From Poa pratensis (taxonomy: Eukaryota > Streptophyta > Magnoliopsida > Poales > Poaceae): 64,000 nt of DNA. The position numbers and the translations under genes are program-made. Positions 21,381 to 33,400 of this stretch are shown here, one piece after another; positions within the stretch are counted from its first letter, which is position 1, and the number at the start of each line of letters is the position of its first letter. The stretch spans positions 4,677,860 through 4,741,859 of the forward strand of contig CAMZMU010000060.1 in assembly GCA_947311845.1 (NCBI GenBank), given 5' to 3'. The notes below the pieces were generated by a model, which was not told the DNA's origin, searched no databases, and worked only from the letters and a program-made list of their open reading frames with translations.

Positions 21381-22454
21381 CTAGAAAATACCCCGCACGT
21401 TGCAGCGGGAATTTGAGAAAATAATTTGCTTTAAAAATACCGAAATGTCAAAAACATGATGGGCAAAAAATAATTAAATCAAGCAGTCGCAACATGCATA
21501 CCATATAAATGCATCAAATGGTTCTCGAACATAAAAAGAATAAATGAAATAACACACATCATATTTCATTTACAGCAAATACATAACTAAGAAATAAATA
21601 TATCTTTGCTGCATATGCATAGGTACAGCATGTAAGGGATTAAACATTGTTCCTGAATCAAGAACCATTGTTTGTTACCACCTTTTGCATTTTGTTCAAT
21701 TCAGCAAGAAGGTTGTACAACAGAAATCTCGCAAAGAAAATAATCAGACCTAATCAAGTAATCATGCTAACCTCAACCTGTGGAAGCCCAAAAAACAGAT
21801 ATACACTCGCATGTGGCATACTTTTTTTTGCAAGTAACTTGAATGGCACAAACACATTATCTAAATCCTCAGTTGACCAAATCAAGTTTATTTTTCCTGT
21901 CACCAAATGTCAGTTGACCAAATGAAAATATGAGGGAGGACATAATAGTATCTTATATAATGTAAAATAAAAATATTATCAGAAGAGTATTTGGGAGAAA
22001 AGGAACAGAGCACGAAACCAAAGATTCATGTGCCTTCTAATTGTGTCATCTTTAATTCAGCCTTTTGTTGTTTGATGTATCTAGTTGAAAATGAAGCAAC
22101 AATAACACATTGAATTTATTTCATGAGTCAAATAAATCATTTCATGTGAAGCATTGCATTTTCTATTTCACTGAAATTTAATGGATAGAGATACATGGAA
22201 TTAACCTGACCACAAAGAGACTCCTTACCTTTTCAAACCTCTTTAATCTTGTAGACAGTAGAGACATTTCATGGAACATTTGTAGAGTAACCTGAGGAGT
22301 ATTAATCAGCAGTCCATAAGTTTGCAGTTGTACAACATAATTCATCACTTGCTAATTAATAGATGAAAGCAAATATATAGATTGTCATTTGTAGTTATCT
22401 GAGTAGAAGTACATCCATGTCAGATGCACCTGCCCAAGCGTTATTAATTAGTAT
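21381..22454 (-). mobile_element. Probable non-autonomous Helitron, minus strand
   Basis: Read on the minus strand, the left end shows the Helitron 3' signature: a stem (CCCGC...GCGGG) followed by TATTTT and CTAG at 21384-21381, then T. The right end near 22440-22454 is roughly the reverse complement of the grass Helitron 5' start (CATACTAATTAATAACG). It encodes no protein. The 3' end is reasonably clear; the 5' boundary is inferred. Confidence 0.45.
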
Positions 22455-22457
22455 GTA

Positions 22458-22532
22458 CTCCCTCCGTTCCAATTTAATTGACTTGCTATCCACCAAATGT
22501 GGATGTATCTAGACATGTTACATGTATAGATA
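22458..22532. mobile_element. Left part of a Stowaway MITE split by CACTA1
   Basis: Begins CTCCCTCCGTTCC with TA before it (22456-22457). Its partner half is at 47773-47819; the two arms are complementary over about 50 bases. The CACTA element sits between the halves, flanked by the 3-bp duplication ATA (22530-22532 and 47770-47772). Confidence 0.9.
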
Positions 22533-22551
22533 CACTAGTAGAAAACAGGGC
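22533..22551 (+). repeat. CACTA1 left terminal inverted repeat
   Basis: CACTAGTAGAAAACAGG plus two further bases; 17 bases match the right terminus exactly. The transposase cleaves at this end. Confidence 0.93.
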
Positions 22552-22589
22552 ATCTATGCGCCCTCTTTTGTACCTGTTGGGCACGAACT

Positions 22590-22860
22590 GGTACTAAAGG
22601 GGGCATTAGTACCGGTTTCAGATGCGAGGCGGCCGGGGCCCCACGGCGAGACACTTTAGTACCGGTTTGTATTACCAACCAGTAGTAAAGGCTCATCTTT
22701 AGTACCGGTTGGTAATACAAACCGGTACTGAAGGTTGGCACAGGCGGCTGCCGTTGGTGGCCCCCACGGCGAGACCCTTTAGTACCGGTTTGTATTACCA
22801 ACCTGTACTAAAGATGATCCTTTAGTACTGGTTGGTAATACAAACCGGTACTAAAGGTTT
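22590..22860. repeat. CACTA1 left subterminal repeats
   Basis: Several copies of TTTAGTACCGGTTTGTATT and its inverse form two hairpin-like pairs (about 22660-22735 and 22770-22855). In En/Spm-type elements such subterminal repeats are bound by the TNPA-like protein and set the ends together for excision. Confidence 0.85.
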
Positions 22861-23369
22861 CCCTATATTACCTTCTTCCACCCGAGCCACAGCTCCATTT
22901 TTCAGCTCGAACACAACTCCATTTTTTCTCTCTCTTTGCTCTCCCAAGCTCTAGTTCACCCCATTTTTCTCCAACATTTGTCAAGATTGGTGGCACCTAC
23001 ATATACAAGGGTTAGCAACTTCATCTTCTCTTCCGGCAATTCAAGTTTAGCTCATTTTCTTGCTAGTTTAGCTAGTTTGATTTTTGTAGTGCTAGCAAGG
23101 TGTTTGATGAAATGCCTAAGTTAGGGATTTTATTTGTTTTATATGCATTTTGAGCTCAAATTAAAGTATAATTTGTGGTTTTTTATAGTGTCGTATCGTC
23201 CCCTTCCTCACCGCCGTCGATCGCCCACGCCGCCCCGTCACCGACACCACCTCGGTGAGCCTCTTGTTTTTATCTTTTATTTTAAAAAATCTTAGTTGTA
23301 TGATTTAGATGCATAATTATTACTTGTATAAATTTCTTATTTGTATAATTGTTTGTTATATATAGTGTC

Positions 23370-23856
23370 ATGGTTTTGACATCTGTCCACACCGGCTCTC
23401 GTCCGCTCTATTATTCGGATGTGGTACGATTGTTTGTTATAACTATATATTTGTTTAATTTCGTGTTTATAACAATTATGCCGACCAACTTGATGTACAT
23501 ATATTTTTATCTAGGAGGTAGTCGAACCGGAAATTCCAACCGACCCTATTGTCAAGTTTTTTGTAAAAGAAAACAATGATTTGAAAGCAAAATTGAAAAG
23601 AAGTGAAGATCTTCGTCTCGAAGAGAAGATGAAATGAGAGTTCAAGATTGCCGACGTCGTCGATGATAACGAGGTCAAGATGGAGGCAATGCGCTTGGAT
23701 CACGAGATCAAGATAAATGCAATGCGCTTGAAGCTTAAAAAGATTAGAAAATATGTCATTACTCAAGAGGTTTGGTATCATTATGCTGTTGATTCAATAA
23801 TTACCTTAGTTGCGATTTTAATCGCATTTGTCGTTGGATTTAAATTCTTTAGCTAG
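23370..23856 (+). pseudogene. Small coiled-coil tail-anchored protein of CACTA1
   Basis: Two coding exons: 23370-23423 (starting MVLTSVHTGSRPLYYSDV) and 23515-23856, joined in phase 0 across an intron with donor GTG|GTACG and acceptor CTAG|GAG. An exon at 23189-23254 probably belongs to the 5' UTR. The 131-codon product has a charged helix-forming middle (KENNDLKAKLKRSEDL, MEAMRLDHEIKINAMRLKL) and ends with a single hydrophobic helix (SIITLVAILIAFVVGFKFF) two residues from the stop. That is the layout of a tail-anchored membrane protein. One in-frame TGA (23635-23637) interrupts the middle. It is not a known transposase; its position behind the left terminus shows it belongs to the CACTA. Similar short proteins are often left as hypothetical in Triticeae annotation (recollection, not checked). 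Function unknown. Confidence 0.65.
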
Positions 23857-24018
23857 TTGTATGTTAGTTTTAATTAATGAATGTTTATGAGAACTATGTA
23901 TTAGATTTGATCACTACTCTACTTTTGTTTAAATGTGGTGAACTTGTATTAATGAATTTTGTCACGTATCTCTCTATTCATGATATAGCTATGGTGTAAT
24001 GGTTTTTGATATATCTTA

Positions 24019-27000
24019 TCTTATATTTACTAATTGGAGGCACCGTAAGAGCTCTCACGTTAACTCTCACGGTAAAGAAAAAATATCCGTTCGATATACC
24101 ACAGATGTATTAGGAGCCTTTGGATGAAGTGCCGTACCGATTCGGTAAAATTTTCCCCGTCCGCGTGCAAGCTGCCAAAAAAAAAGGCTATTCAGGGCTA
24201 CACGCAAGCTGCCAAGAAAAGAATACCTCGCTCTAATACGTTCTCTTCTTAACAGCCGCCGCGCGCCGCCGATGATCGTGTGTGTCCACGCTGAGAGCAA
24301 AAATCTTACTCATCACAGGTTCAACCGAAGGATGCTGGTAACTTAATATCTCTTGCCGATCCATCAGTTGTACTCTATTAAGGTCTCTCCATGATCGATT
24401 ATGCGTCTCCTTGAAGGAATAAAAAACAGATCGATGCCTCGGTGGTGCTTCAGAGAGACTTGGGACGGTAAGTTAAACAGAATCCAAATCTGTTTATTTT
24501 CACATTAATTAGTAGTCAGTACTGCTCCGCCTGCATGCTCTGGTGCTTCTCATCTAATCTTCAGTTTTAGTTCCATCTCCTTGCAAGCAATGTTATCGGC
24601 AGAAGCTAGCTAGATTGGTGCGTTCCAAACAAATAAAAGACTGCTGCCATTGGTTTCAGCTTGGACATGTACGTAAGTATCTCCATCTTGGTTTCACGGA
24701 TCGATTCACTCCGGATAGTGGTGTTTTCGTCATTGCTCAAGTTCTGACCATGTGTGCATGCATTATGAGCAAAGAGCAAACAAAAATCGGAAGGTCTTCT
24801 AAAGTTAAATGCTTAGAGGGGGATTCTATTAATCCCTACTTAATAATATATGTCTAGAAGTTTCAATAGTCTTGATGTCTTATTTGAATTTAATTATAAT
24901 CCTTTTTTAATAGCCGAGTAAATAATCCTTTTTGTTGCTCTGAAATTTTCTTTTGCAGCTTCAGTTAAATTAGTAACGTCTTTGACCGTGATATTTTATT
25001 CTCAAGTGCATGTGTGATAAAATTTGTAGTGTATTGGGTATATATGATTACTCTAACTCAGATTAATTTGTAATCCCAAGGATGATAACAGAGATGTTGT
25101 CTGAAGAATGTTTGTTTTTCTGTCATAATACTCTTATATATTTTCATTTTTCAAGTTCACTCCTACAACTCTGTAGTCCGCTAAATATACATGTGTTCGA
25201 TTCCAAATTTTCAGCGCCACGCCCCCATACAAAGGGTTCTGCCATAAGTTGCAGTAGCATTACTGCGGAAACCATGAGCCTAGGTTGAAGCAAGGTACTA
25301 CTATTATTATAATCAAGTGTACTATACAGTGTGTAGTATAAAACTAATTGTTGTTCCCTGATGTTCAATTGATAAATACCCTTTTTGTGGGTAGTCTTCG
25401 GAACAATTAAACTGTTTTTCCCTTATAGCATTATGTTCATTTTTTTCCAAATTACCATAGTTTCATGTAAATAGAGTATCTATGACATGACGATATGTAT
25501 AATTATAAAATCTAATAAATAAGATTAGAAGAACATATATAGATGCATGCTACAAAATGAAGATAACTCTTGGACATGTCAACTGACTGTAAGATGTACA
25601 TCACGGATATATCAATTGCTCAAGTACCAATGTTACTTTGTCTTTCCACCTTGGTAAGATATTCTTAATATGATAGGATAATAATTCGAGAAAATATATA
25701 AATTCCACTAAACTGTTGAAATAACATTCTGTAACATATTCTATATGGAAACCCCAGATCTGAATATAAACGAGTTTCTCTTCGAACTCCCTGCATGTCA
25801 TATTTCCATTTATAGCTAAAATTGTTTGATTGTGGTTTGCGCATGTAATTGTACATCTTCCATGGAAAAACCAGTTCTTCTGTTGATGTGCCTGAATTGT
25901 TTCCAGGCATGAATTTCATTTGGTTTGAGAGATATAGGCCCTCCAAAAATCCCACTTCTATGTAAATTGTCCATCATAGAAAAAGGGATTGGCTTGAAAC
26001 AAAGGGGTTGGAGTGCCCACAGTGCATGGTTCATGCAAGGTCAAGGTGGCGCACGCTCCAGAGAAGCAGGTGAGTAAAGCTCACCCGCTAATTTTTTAAA
26101 CGAACTTTCCTAACCATATAACATCATGGTATTGACGAAGTAATATGTCTCATGCATGGTCCGTATTATTCAAAAGTATCAACAAATTTGCCGAATGAAG
26201 CAAATGGATTAAATTCCAACCTATGTATTTGGATTATGTTCTGCTTGCATCAACAGTAAGGAATTTCTAAAGATACCCATTCGCTTATGTGTTCTGTCAT
26301 TTAGAAAACTTTGAGAAATTTATTAAAAACAAATTGATGTTATAAATATTTGGAGCTTCTCAGCGCCTCCGCAGTAGCAGTGCCCAGAATTTGCGCGATG
26401 CCTGATATTTGCAACAGCGCTGGAGCCGGACGATGGATTACTCGGCTCTGATTGTAATCTTGAGAAGCCGATGTCAAGGTAATTAAGCAATTCACTTTTA
26501 TCTTTCCAATAAGATCCGTGAGTTGACCGACCACTGTTGATTGATAGCTTCACACAGTATACCTAACTATCCCACCCGTCCAGAAAAACAGCAGCAGCAA
26601 AATGTATTTTTCTACCCTAATTAAATATGTCGAAAAAATCTGAAAAAATTCACGCTCACAGAGGATGAAAAGTTGCAACCACAGTTCAAATTTCAGCTCA
26701 TTCGGAGTTAAAGAATAGGAATTAAAAATCATACCGTGCACAGATTCGTGCTGGAATAAAATCTCCGAATGCAAAAAGCAACTTTTTCAAGCCAAAATAG
26801 GTAAAACTTGGCACTTTATTAAGAATTCCAGAAACTAAACTAAAAACTAAGTTGGGAAATACATTTTTCCTACTTGGAATCCAAGGAAACTATTACATGG
26901 TGATACAATCATCTCTCAAAGCACACTCCACTATTTCCCCCTATAATCTAATAATTAATATTTCACGAGGGAAAGGTATTACATATAGCCTCAAGCAATC

Positions 27001-27442
27001 TATGTTTTCTTTCAAAAGCTAAGTTCACTTTATCAAGGGTACCTCCGTCAATCATTTTAATGGGCTTCTGATACTGCACATTATGATGATTCAATAATAG
27101 TAGAACTGCAATTATGCATTTTGGATCTCACATGAATGTATGTGTAGCGCGTATGCACGGTAAAAAATGCAATTAAGTTGATTCAGATAGAAAAATCATC
27201 GCCAAAAGTTGCAGCATTTTATGTAGTCCCAATAAGAATCTAAAAAATAAATACAAAATTGAACACTAATAGAACTTATTGCTTATATACAAAATAAAAG
27301 GAAAAAATATGCACTTAAATTCGACAGTGGAAAAACAAGTTAAATCATATACCTGATCGAGGTAATAAAATCTAACAGGAATACAATTTGTATGCTATTT
27401 GAGGATAATCTAGCCCGTGCAGATGCACGGGTTGATGACTAG
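24019..27442 (+). mobile_element. Non-autonomous Helitron nested in CACTA1
   Basis: The 3' end is typical: an 8-bp stem CCCGTGCA-GA-TGCACGGG at 27414-27431, seven bases, then CTAG (27439-27442) followed by T. The 5' end is placed at TCTTATATTTACTAATTGG (24019; 24014 is an alternative), after an A. This gives A|T insertion without a TSD, as Helitrons do. It encodes no RepHel protein; the inside is AT-rich with only short open frames I cannot assign. It lies just upstream of the TNP2 start codon, within the intron that ends TATAATGCAG. Confidence 0.65.
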
Positions 27443-27456
27443 TTTATATAATGCAG

Positions 27457-30400
27457 ATGAGCCGAGAATGGATGTACGGTGACCGACGCTGTCCCAAGTT
27501 CATTAATGGCATGCATAATTTTCTCCAAGTGGCTAAGTTAAACAAGCAAAATGGTTTTATGTTTTGTCCATGCGATGACTGTCGTAATAAGAGGAATTAC
27601 CCTTGCGCAAGAACCATACACTCCGACCTGTTGCGAGAAGGCTTCATGCCCAATTATTTTTGTTGGACCAAGCACGGAGAAAGAGGGGCTATAATGGAAG
27701 ACAATGAAGAAGAGGATGATGACAACTATCCTGTGTTCTCTGAACACGGTGGTACTACAATGGGGGAAGACAAAGCTGAGTATGACGTCATTGTTGATGA
27801 TCAGTCCGATGATGATCTTCGTCGGGTCATTCTTGATGAACAGATAATCTGCGGAAGTGAAAACGAGTGGTTGAAGTTGGAGCGCATGTTAGAGGATCAC
27901 AAAAAATTGTTGTACCCAAATTGTGAAGATGGACAGAAAAAGCTGGGTACCATCCTGGAATTGCTGCAGTGGAAGGCAAAAAATGGAATATCTGACAAGG
28001 CATTTGAAGAGTTGCTACAAATATTTAAGAAGAGACTTCTAAGGAATAATGAATTGCCCAATAATACGTACGAAGCAAAGAAGATTGTCTGCCCTCTAGG
28101 ATTAGAGGTGCAGAAGATACATGCATGCATCAATGACTGCATCCTCTACCGTGGTGAGAAGTACGAGAATTTGAATGCATGCCCGATATGCGGTGCATTG
28201 CAGTATAAGATCGGGCGAGATGACCCAGGTGATGTTGAGGGCAAGCCGAGCCCCAGGAAGAGGGTTCCTGCCAAGGTGATGTGGTATGCTCCTATAATAC
28301 CACGGTTGAAACGTTTGTTCTGAAACAAAGAGCATGCCAAGTTGTTGCGATGGCACAAAGAAGACCGTAAGGAAGACGAGATGCTGAGACACCCTGCTGA
28401 TGGGTCGGAGTGGAGAAAAATCGATAGTGAGTTTGGGGATTTTGCAGCTGACGTTGGAAATTTAAGGTTTGGTCTAAGTACAGATGGATTGAATCCGTTT
28501 GGGGAGCAGAGCAGCAGTCATAGCACCTGGCCCATGACTCTATGTATCTATAACCTTCCTCCTTGGTTGTGCATGAAGCAAAAGTATATTATGATGCCAG
28601 TGCTTATCCAAGGCCCGAAGCAACCAGGCAACAATATTAATGTGTATCTGAGGCCATTAGTTGATGAACTTTTATAGTTGTGGTCTGACGAAGGTGTACG
28701 TGTGTGGGATGAGTACAAACAGGAGGAATTTGACTTACGAGCGTTGCTGTTTGTAACCATCAATGATTGGCCTGCTCTTAGTAACATTTCAGGACAGACG
28801 AACAAGGGATACAATGCATGCACACACTGTTTAGATAAGACTGACAGTATATATTTAGGTAAAAAGAATGTGTACCTGGGGCATCGTCGATTTCTTCCAA
28901 ACAGGCATCACGTAAGAAACAGAGGCAAACATTTCAAAAGTGAGGCAGATAACCGGACGAAGCCTACACGCCCTGATGGTGATGTTATATATGGCATGGT
29001 CAAGGATTTAGAAGTAATCTTTGGAAAGGGTCCTGACAGTCTATCTGTTCCGAAAGACGCTAACAAGCACATACCCTTGTGGGAAAAAAAATCTATATTT
29101 TGGGATTTACCCTATTGAAAAATCCTAGAGGTTCGCTCTGCAATCGACGTGATGCACGTGACGAAAAATCTTTGCGTGAACCTGCTAAACTTTTTAGGCG
29201 TGTATGGGAAGACGAAAGATACAGGAGATGCACGGCAGGACCAGCAACGTACGCACGAAAGAGACAACCTGAATCCAGAGAAGTATGAAGGTACTGCCAG
29301 CTACGCTCTTACCAAAGAAGAGAAGGAGATCTTTTTTCAAGTCCTGAGCAGTATCAAGGTCCCGTCTGGCTACTCGTCGAATATAAAGGGAATAATAAAC
29401 ATGGCAGAGAAAAAGTTCCAAAACCTGAAGTCTCATGACTGCCACGTGATTATGACACAATTACTTCCGGTTGCATTGAGGGGGCTTCTACCGGAAAACG
29501 TTCGAGTACCCATTGTGAAGCTATGTGCATTCCTCAATGCAATTTCTCAGAAGGTAATCGATCCAGCAACTCTACCAAGTTTACAGACGGGTGTGGTCCA
29601 ATGTCTTGTTAGCTTCGAGTTGGTGTTTCCACCGTCCTTCTTCAATATTATGACGCACCTCATAGTTCACCTAGTCGAAGAGATTTCCATTCTCGGTCCT
29701 GTATTTCTACACAACATGTTCCCCTTTGAGTGGTTCATGGGAGTAAAGAAATACGTTCATAACCGTGCTAGGCCAGAAGGAAGCATGTCCAAGGGCTATG
29801 GAACAGAGGAGGTCATTGAGTTTTGTGTTGACTTTATTCCTGATCTTAAGCCGATCGGTGTTCCTCAATCGCGCCATGGGGGGAGACTGCGTGGAAAAGG
29901 CATGCTAGGAAAGAAAGCAACAAGAAGTATGGACGGGCATTCTTTCACTCAAGCACACTACACAGTTCTACAAAATTCCAGATTGGTGGCTCCGTATATC
30001 GTGAAACACATGGATATTTTACGATCTGAATACCCGGAGCAGACTAACTTCTGGATTAAAGGAAAGCACGTGGATACTTTCGGCAGTTGGTTGCGTACAT
30101 GTAACACCCCAATTTTCTTAGACTTAGAATTGTGGTGTTAATCTAGAATTTTCCAAAGTAGCAAAAACTTTTGTGTGTTATTAGTAATTCTTGCTTGAAC
30201 TGTTCTGGTGATCTTCATTACCTTGTTTGCAAACTACTAGTGATGTTTGGTGCTGGATAGAATTATTTCTACAATTTTTGCTTGTTTAAGAATTTGTGAG
30301 GATGATCTTCTTGTTTGTTAAAACTTAGCCAATCTAGAGCCCTAGATTTAGCAAACCATGTGTGATCTTTGACATGCAACTTGACCACCCTGTTCTATGG

Positions 30401-33400
30401 TTATTCCACTTTTAGGTTATGCCTTGTTTGACCTCTTGGTAGCTTGTTTTAGCACAAAACCATCTACGTGTTAAGGCCTACTCAAATCAGTGACCATTGG
30501 GTCATTTTTCACCACTTGCTTTGTTTTTAAATTCTTTCTACATCTTTTTGGGCTTGCAAACTTTTGCTTCCCCTCATTTAGGTCATCCCTCACATGTTTG
30601 TGAGCAGCACTTGTGTTGCTCGTGTTTAGCTTTTCCTTTAGTAAACATAGTATTTCTATTAGTGTTAGATTAAAATCCTAAACCTAGCCTAAACCAGCCC
30701 TCTCTCCCTCTCCATCCCCCACCCCTCTCCCCTCTGGACAGAGAAGGTCCTAAGTCAGCTAGGACCCACCTGTCATCCCCCCCCCCCCCCTCTCCTCTCC
30801 ACTCACCACTCACCCTTTTCCACCATGGCCCTATGGGAGCTCACTCCCTTCTCTCCCACTAGCTAGGACACGCCTCCCCGACCACCCTCTCTCTGTCTCC
30901 CTCTCCACCGCCCACCTGAGCCAATGGGAACACCCCAAGCTCACCCCTCCCCCTCTTAACCCGAGCCAAACCCTAGATCGGGTCCGAGCTCATTCTCACT
31001 CCCTCGTGATCCTCTAGCTCTCCTTTCTTCTCCAGAGCACTCCCCTGCACCTCCTCTCCCCTCCCTCGAAGCCGATCATCCTCCCGAGCCTTCTGCTCCA
31101 CGAGAGAAGCAGGTTGAGTTTCGGTGGCCGTCGGCGTCGAGCCGCGTTTGCCAGCGACTCCCTCCACCTTTCTCTGCCATTTTTGGGCCCCGAAGCTTCC
31201 CTTGCCGAGACCTAACTCCTCCCCCTCTTCTTTTTGCCCAGAGACCGCCGTGGGCGCCGTGCCGTCCTCGACCCGAGAAGGCCGCCGCCGCCGTCGCCAT
31301 GGATTCCGGCCACCTCCGCTGACGCTGTTCATGCCCGAGCCCCTCCCTCGACCTCCTCCGCCGTCCACAATCCTCCGCCGCTGCATGCAACGCCCCTAGG
31401 AGAGCCGTCCGTCGCCGCCATTTCTCTTCTCGACCTCGGGCTCGCTCCCGCGCGTCGCGTCGAAGGCGATGAAGAGGAGCCGTCGATCTGCGAATCGACG
31501 GCCCCGTTTGAATCCCGCTCCGCGGGTTACTCCTGCGCGCAGTGCTGCACGTCGCGCGCAGATGGGCCGGCCTGCCCCATGCACGGCCCAGATCTGGGCA
31601 GGCCACGGCCAGATCTGGCCCAGGCGCGGCCCGTTTCATTTTTTTAGCTGCAGTTTTTCCTATTTTCTGTTTCTGTTATTTAGGTGTGTTTAGATTAATT
31701 AAGTGGTGGTAGGTCTGTTAGTGTTTTAGCTTTAGGATAAATTTTGTGTGGCTCTTATGTGTTTTCTTAAACATGCAGAACAAGTGTGACTGAAAAATAT
31801 TTTATGGTTTGTGTTGTGTGCTAAATCTTGCAAAAAGTGCTAGCATTAGTATTTCAATAATATCTGGAGCTAGGATTGCCCAAATTGAGTGAACCAAATT
31901 TCTACAGAAAGCTAAAGTCAATACCTTTCCATAGAAATTAACCTTGCATGCAGGAGATTCCTAGAACTGGAGTTTTAATTCTTTTGGTTTTGAGACCAGT
32001 AGCATTTGTAGTCTTTTTAATTCTTGTTTGGTAGTAGCTTTTGATGCAAACCCAATTTCTATGGCTTGGTATGACTACTAGGAGTACTGTGGTAGAAGGA
32101 TTTAATTTTAGGAGCATTATTCTAAGAATTGTGCCTTTTTCCCAAAACAGCAACTTTGTCTCTATTAAAATGGTCCTAATGCAATTGATTGTTTTTTATT
32201 TGCTTGTGTTTAGGATTGTTTTATACTTATGTCCAGAGGGTGTTTGTGTAATGAAATGCTTGCTTTCTTGTTTAAGTACTTTAGATTGTTGTCAACCCGT
32301 TTCTTAGCGTTGACGGTAGCTACGTTTAATTTTTCCGGTACAATAGAACCGCAAGAGGAGGAGCAGTACGTGGGAGCTGAACCCGTCTACGAGGAAGAGC
32401 AAGTCCAGGGACAATTCGCTGAGCAAGGCAAGCCACCTCACCACCCTACTGAAATCCTATTATTTATACCAAGCATGTTTTGGTACTTTTTAAAATAAAA
32501 TGATTCATGTCTTATTTCTTCTATGGCATTTTGCCACCCCAAAACTATTTTACAAAATATTGTTTGGCCAAAGATATCTACTAGTATATAATAGGTTTTA
32601 TAAAAATAAGTCTTTACTTGAGGATCCTTCTACGGAAGGCGCTATCAAGAAAATTATATTTTCTGGTAGTATGTTCCTTATAATCTTACCCAAAACTATA
32701 GGATGGGAGCCTGGATTTGATAAAATGTTTTCGGAAGAAAACCCGAGTCGCTGGGAGCGATCGGCGACCAAGAATTTTATAAAACCCATGTTGTTGGGAG
32801 CAAATGGAGATGTTTGCGAAAACCCGAAGTGCTGAGAGCATTTGGAGAGTTTACGAAAACCCGATCTGCTGGGAGCAGTCGGAGGTGGAGATGTTTTTGG
32901 AAAACAAAGTACAGCCCTAGCGGCCGCCCGAACAATTAACCCGTACAACCACATTACCCCAAAATGGGCACGGGGCTTAGCGGGAGCTTGTTGGTGTTAG
33001 TATTCGAATACTCCTCAATTGGCTAGAAGGGGTTAGAGTCCCTGGAACCGAATGCTGCAAGGGAATGGGCATACAAAGAGTGGACTGCGTGTGCCACCGG
33101 GAAGCAACGGTGGGTCTCCTGTCATGGCGGTGTGAGGCTAGGGGAAACCGGATCGATACGGCTAGCTCACTCGGTGCCGGGGAGAACAAACCCACTCGAA
33201 GAGGATATTCTTATACTAGCACTGACATAGTGGAAGTTAGGATCGGTCGTCTGATGTGTGCATGCTGTCTCTGTACAGTCCGTGGTTGATCCACGGCAGA
33301 CCATCCGAATCTTGTGGTGAAAGTGTACCACCTCTGCAGAGTGTAAATCTATTCGAATAGCCGAGTCCTCGGTCATGGACGGTTGGAAAGGCCACCGATC

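Noticed and set aside
31076..31647. Overlapping open frames of 60-187 codons on both strands
   Set aside because: GC-rich part of the solo LTR; no domain, codon pattern or splice context.
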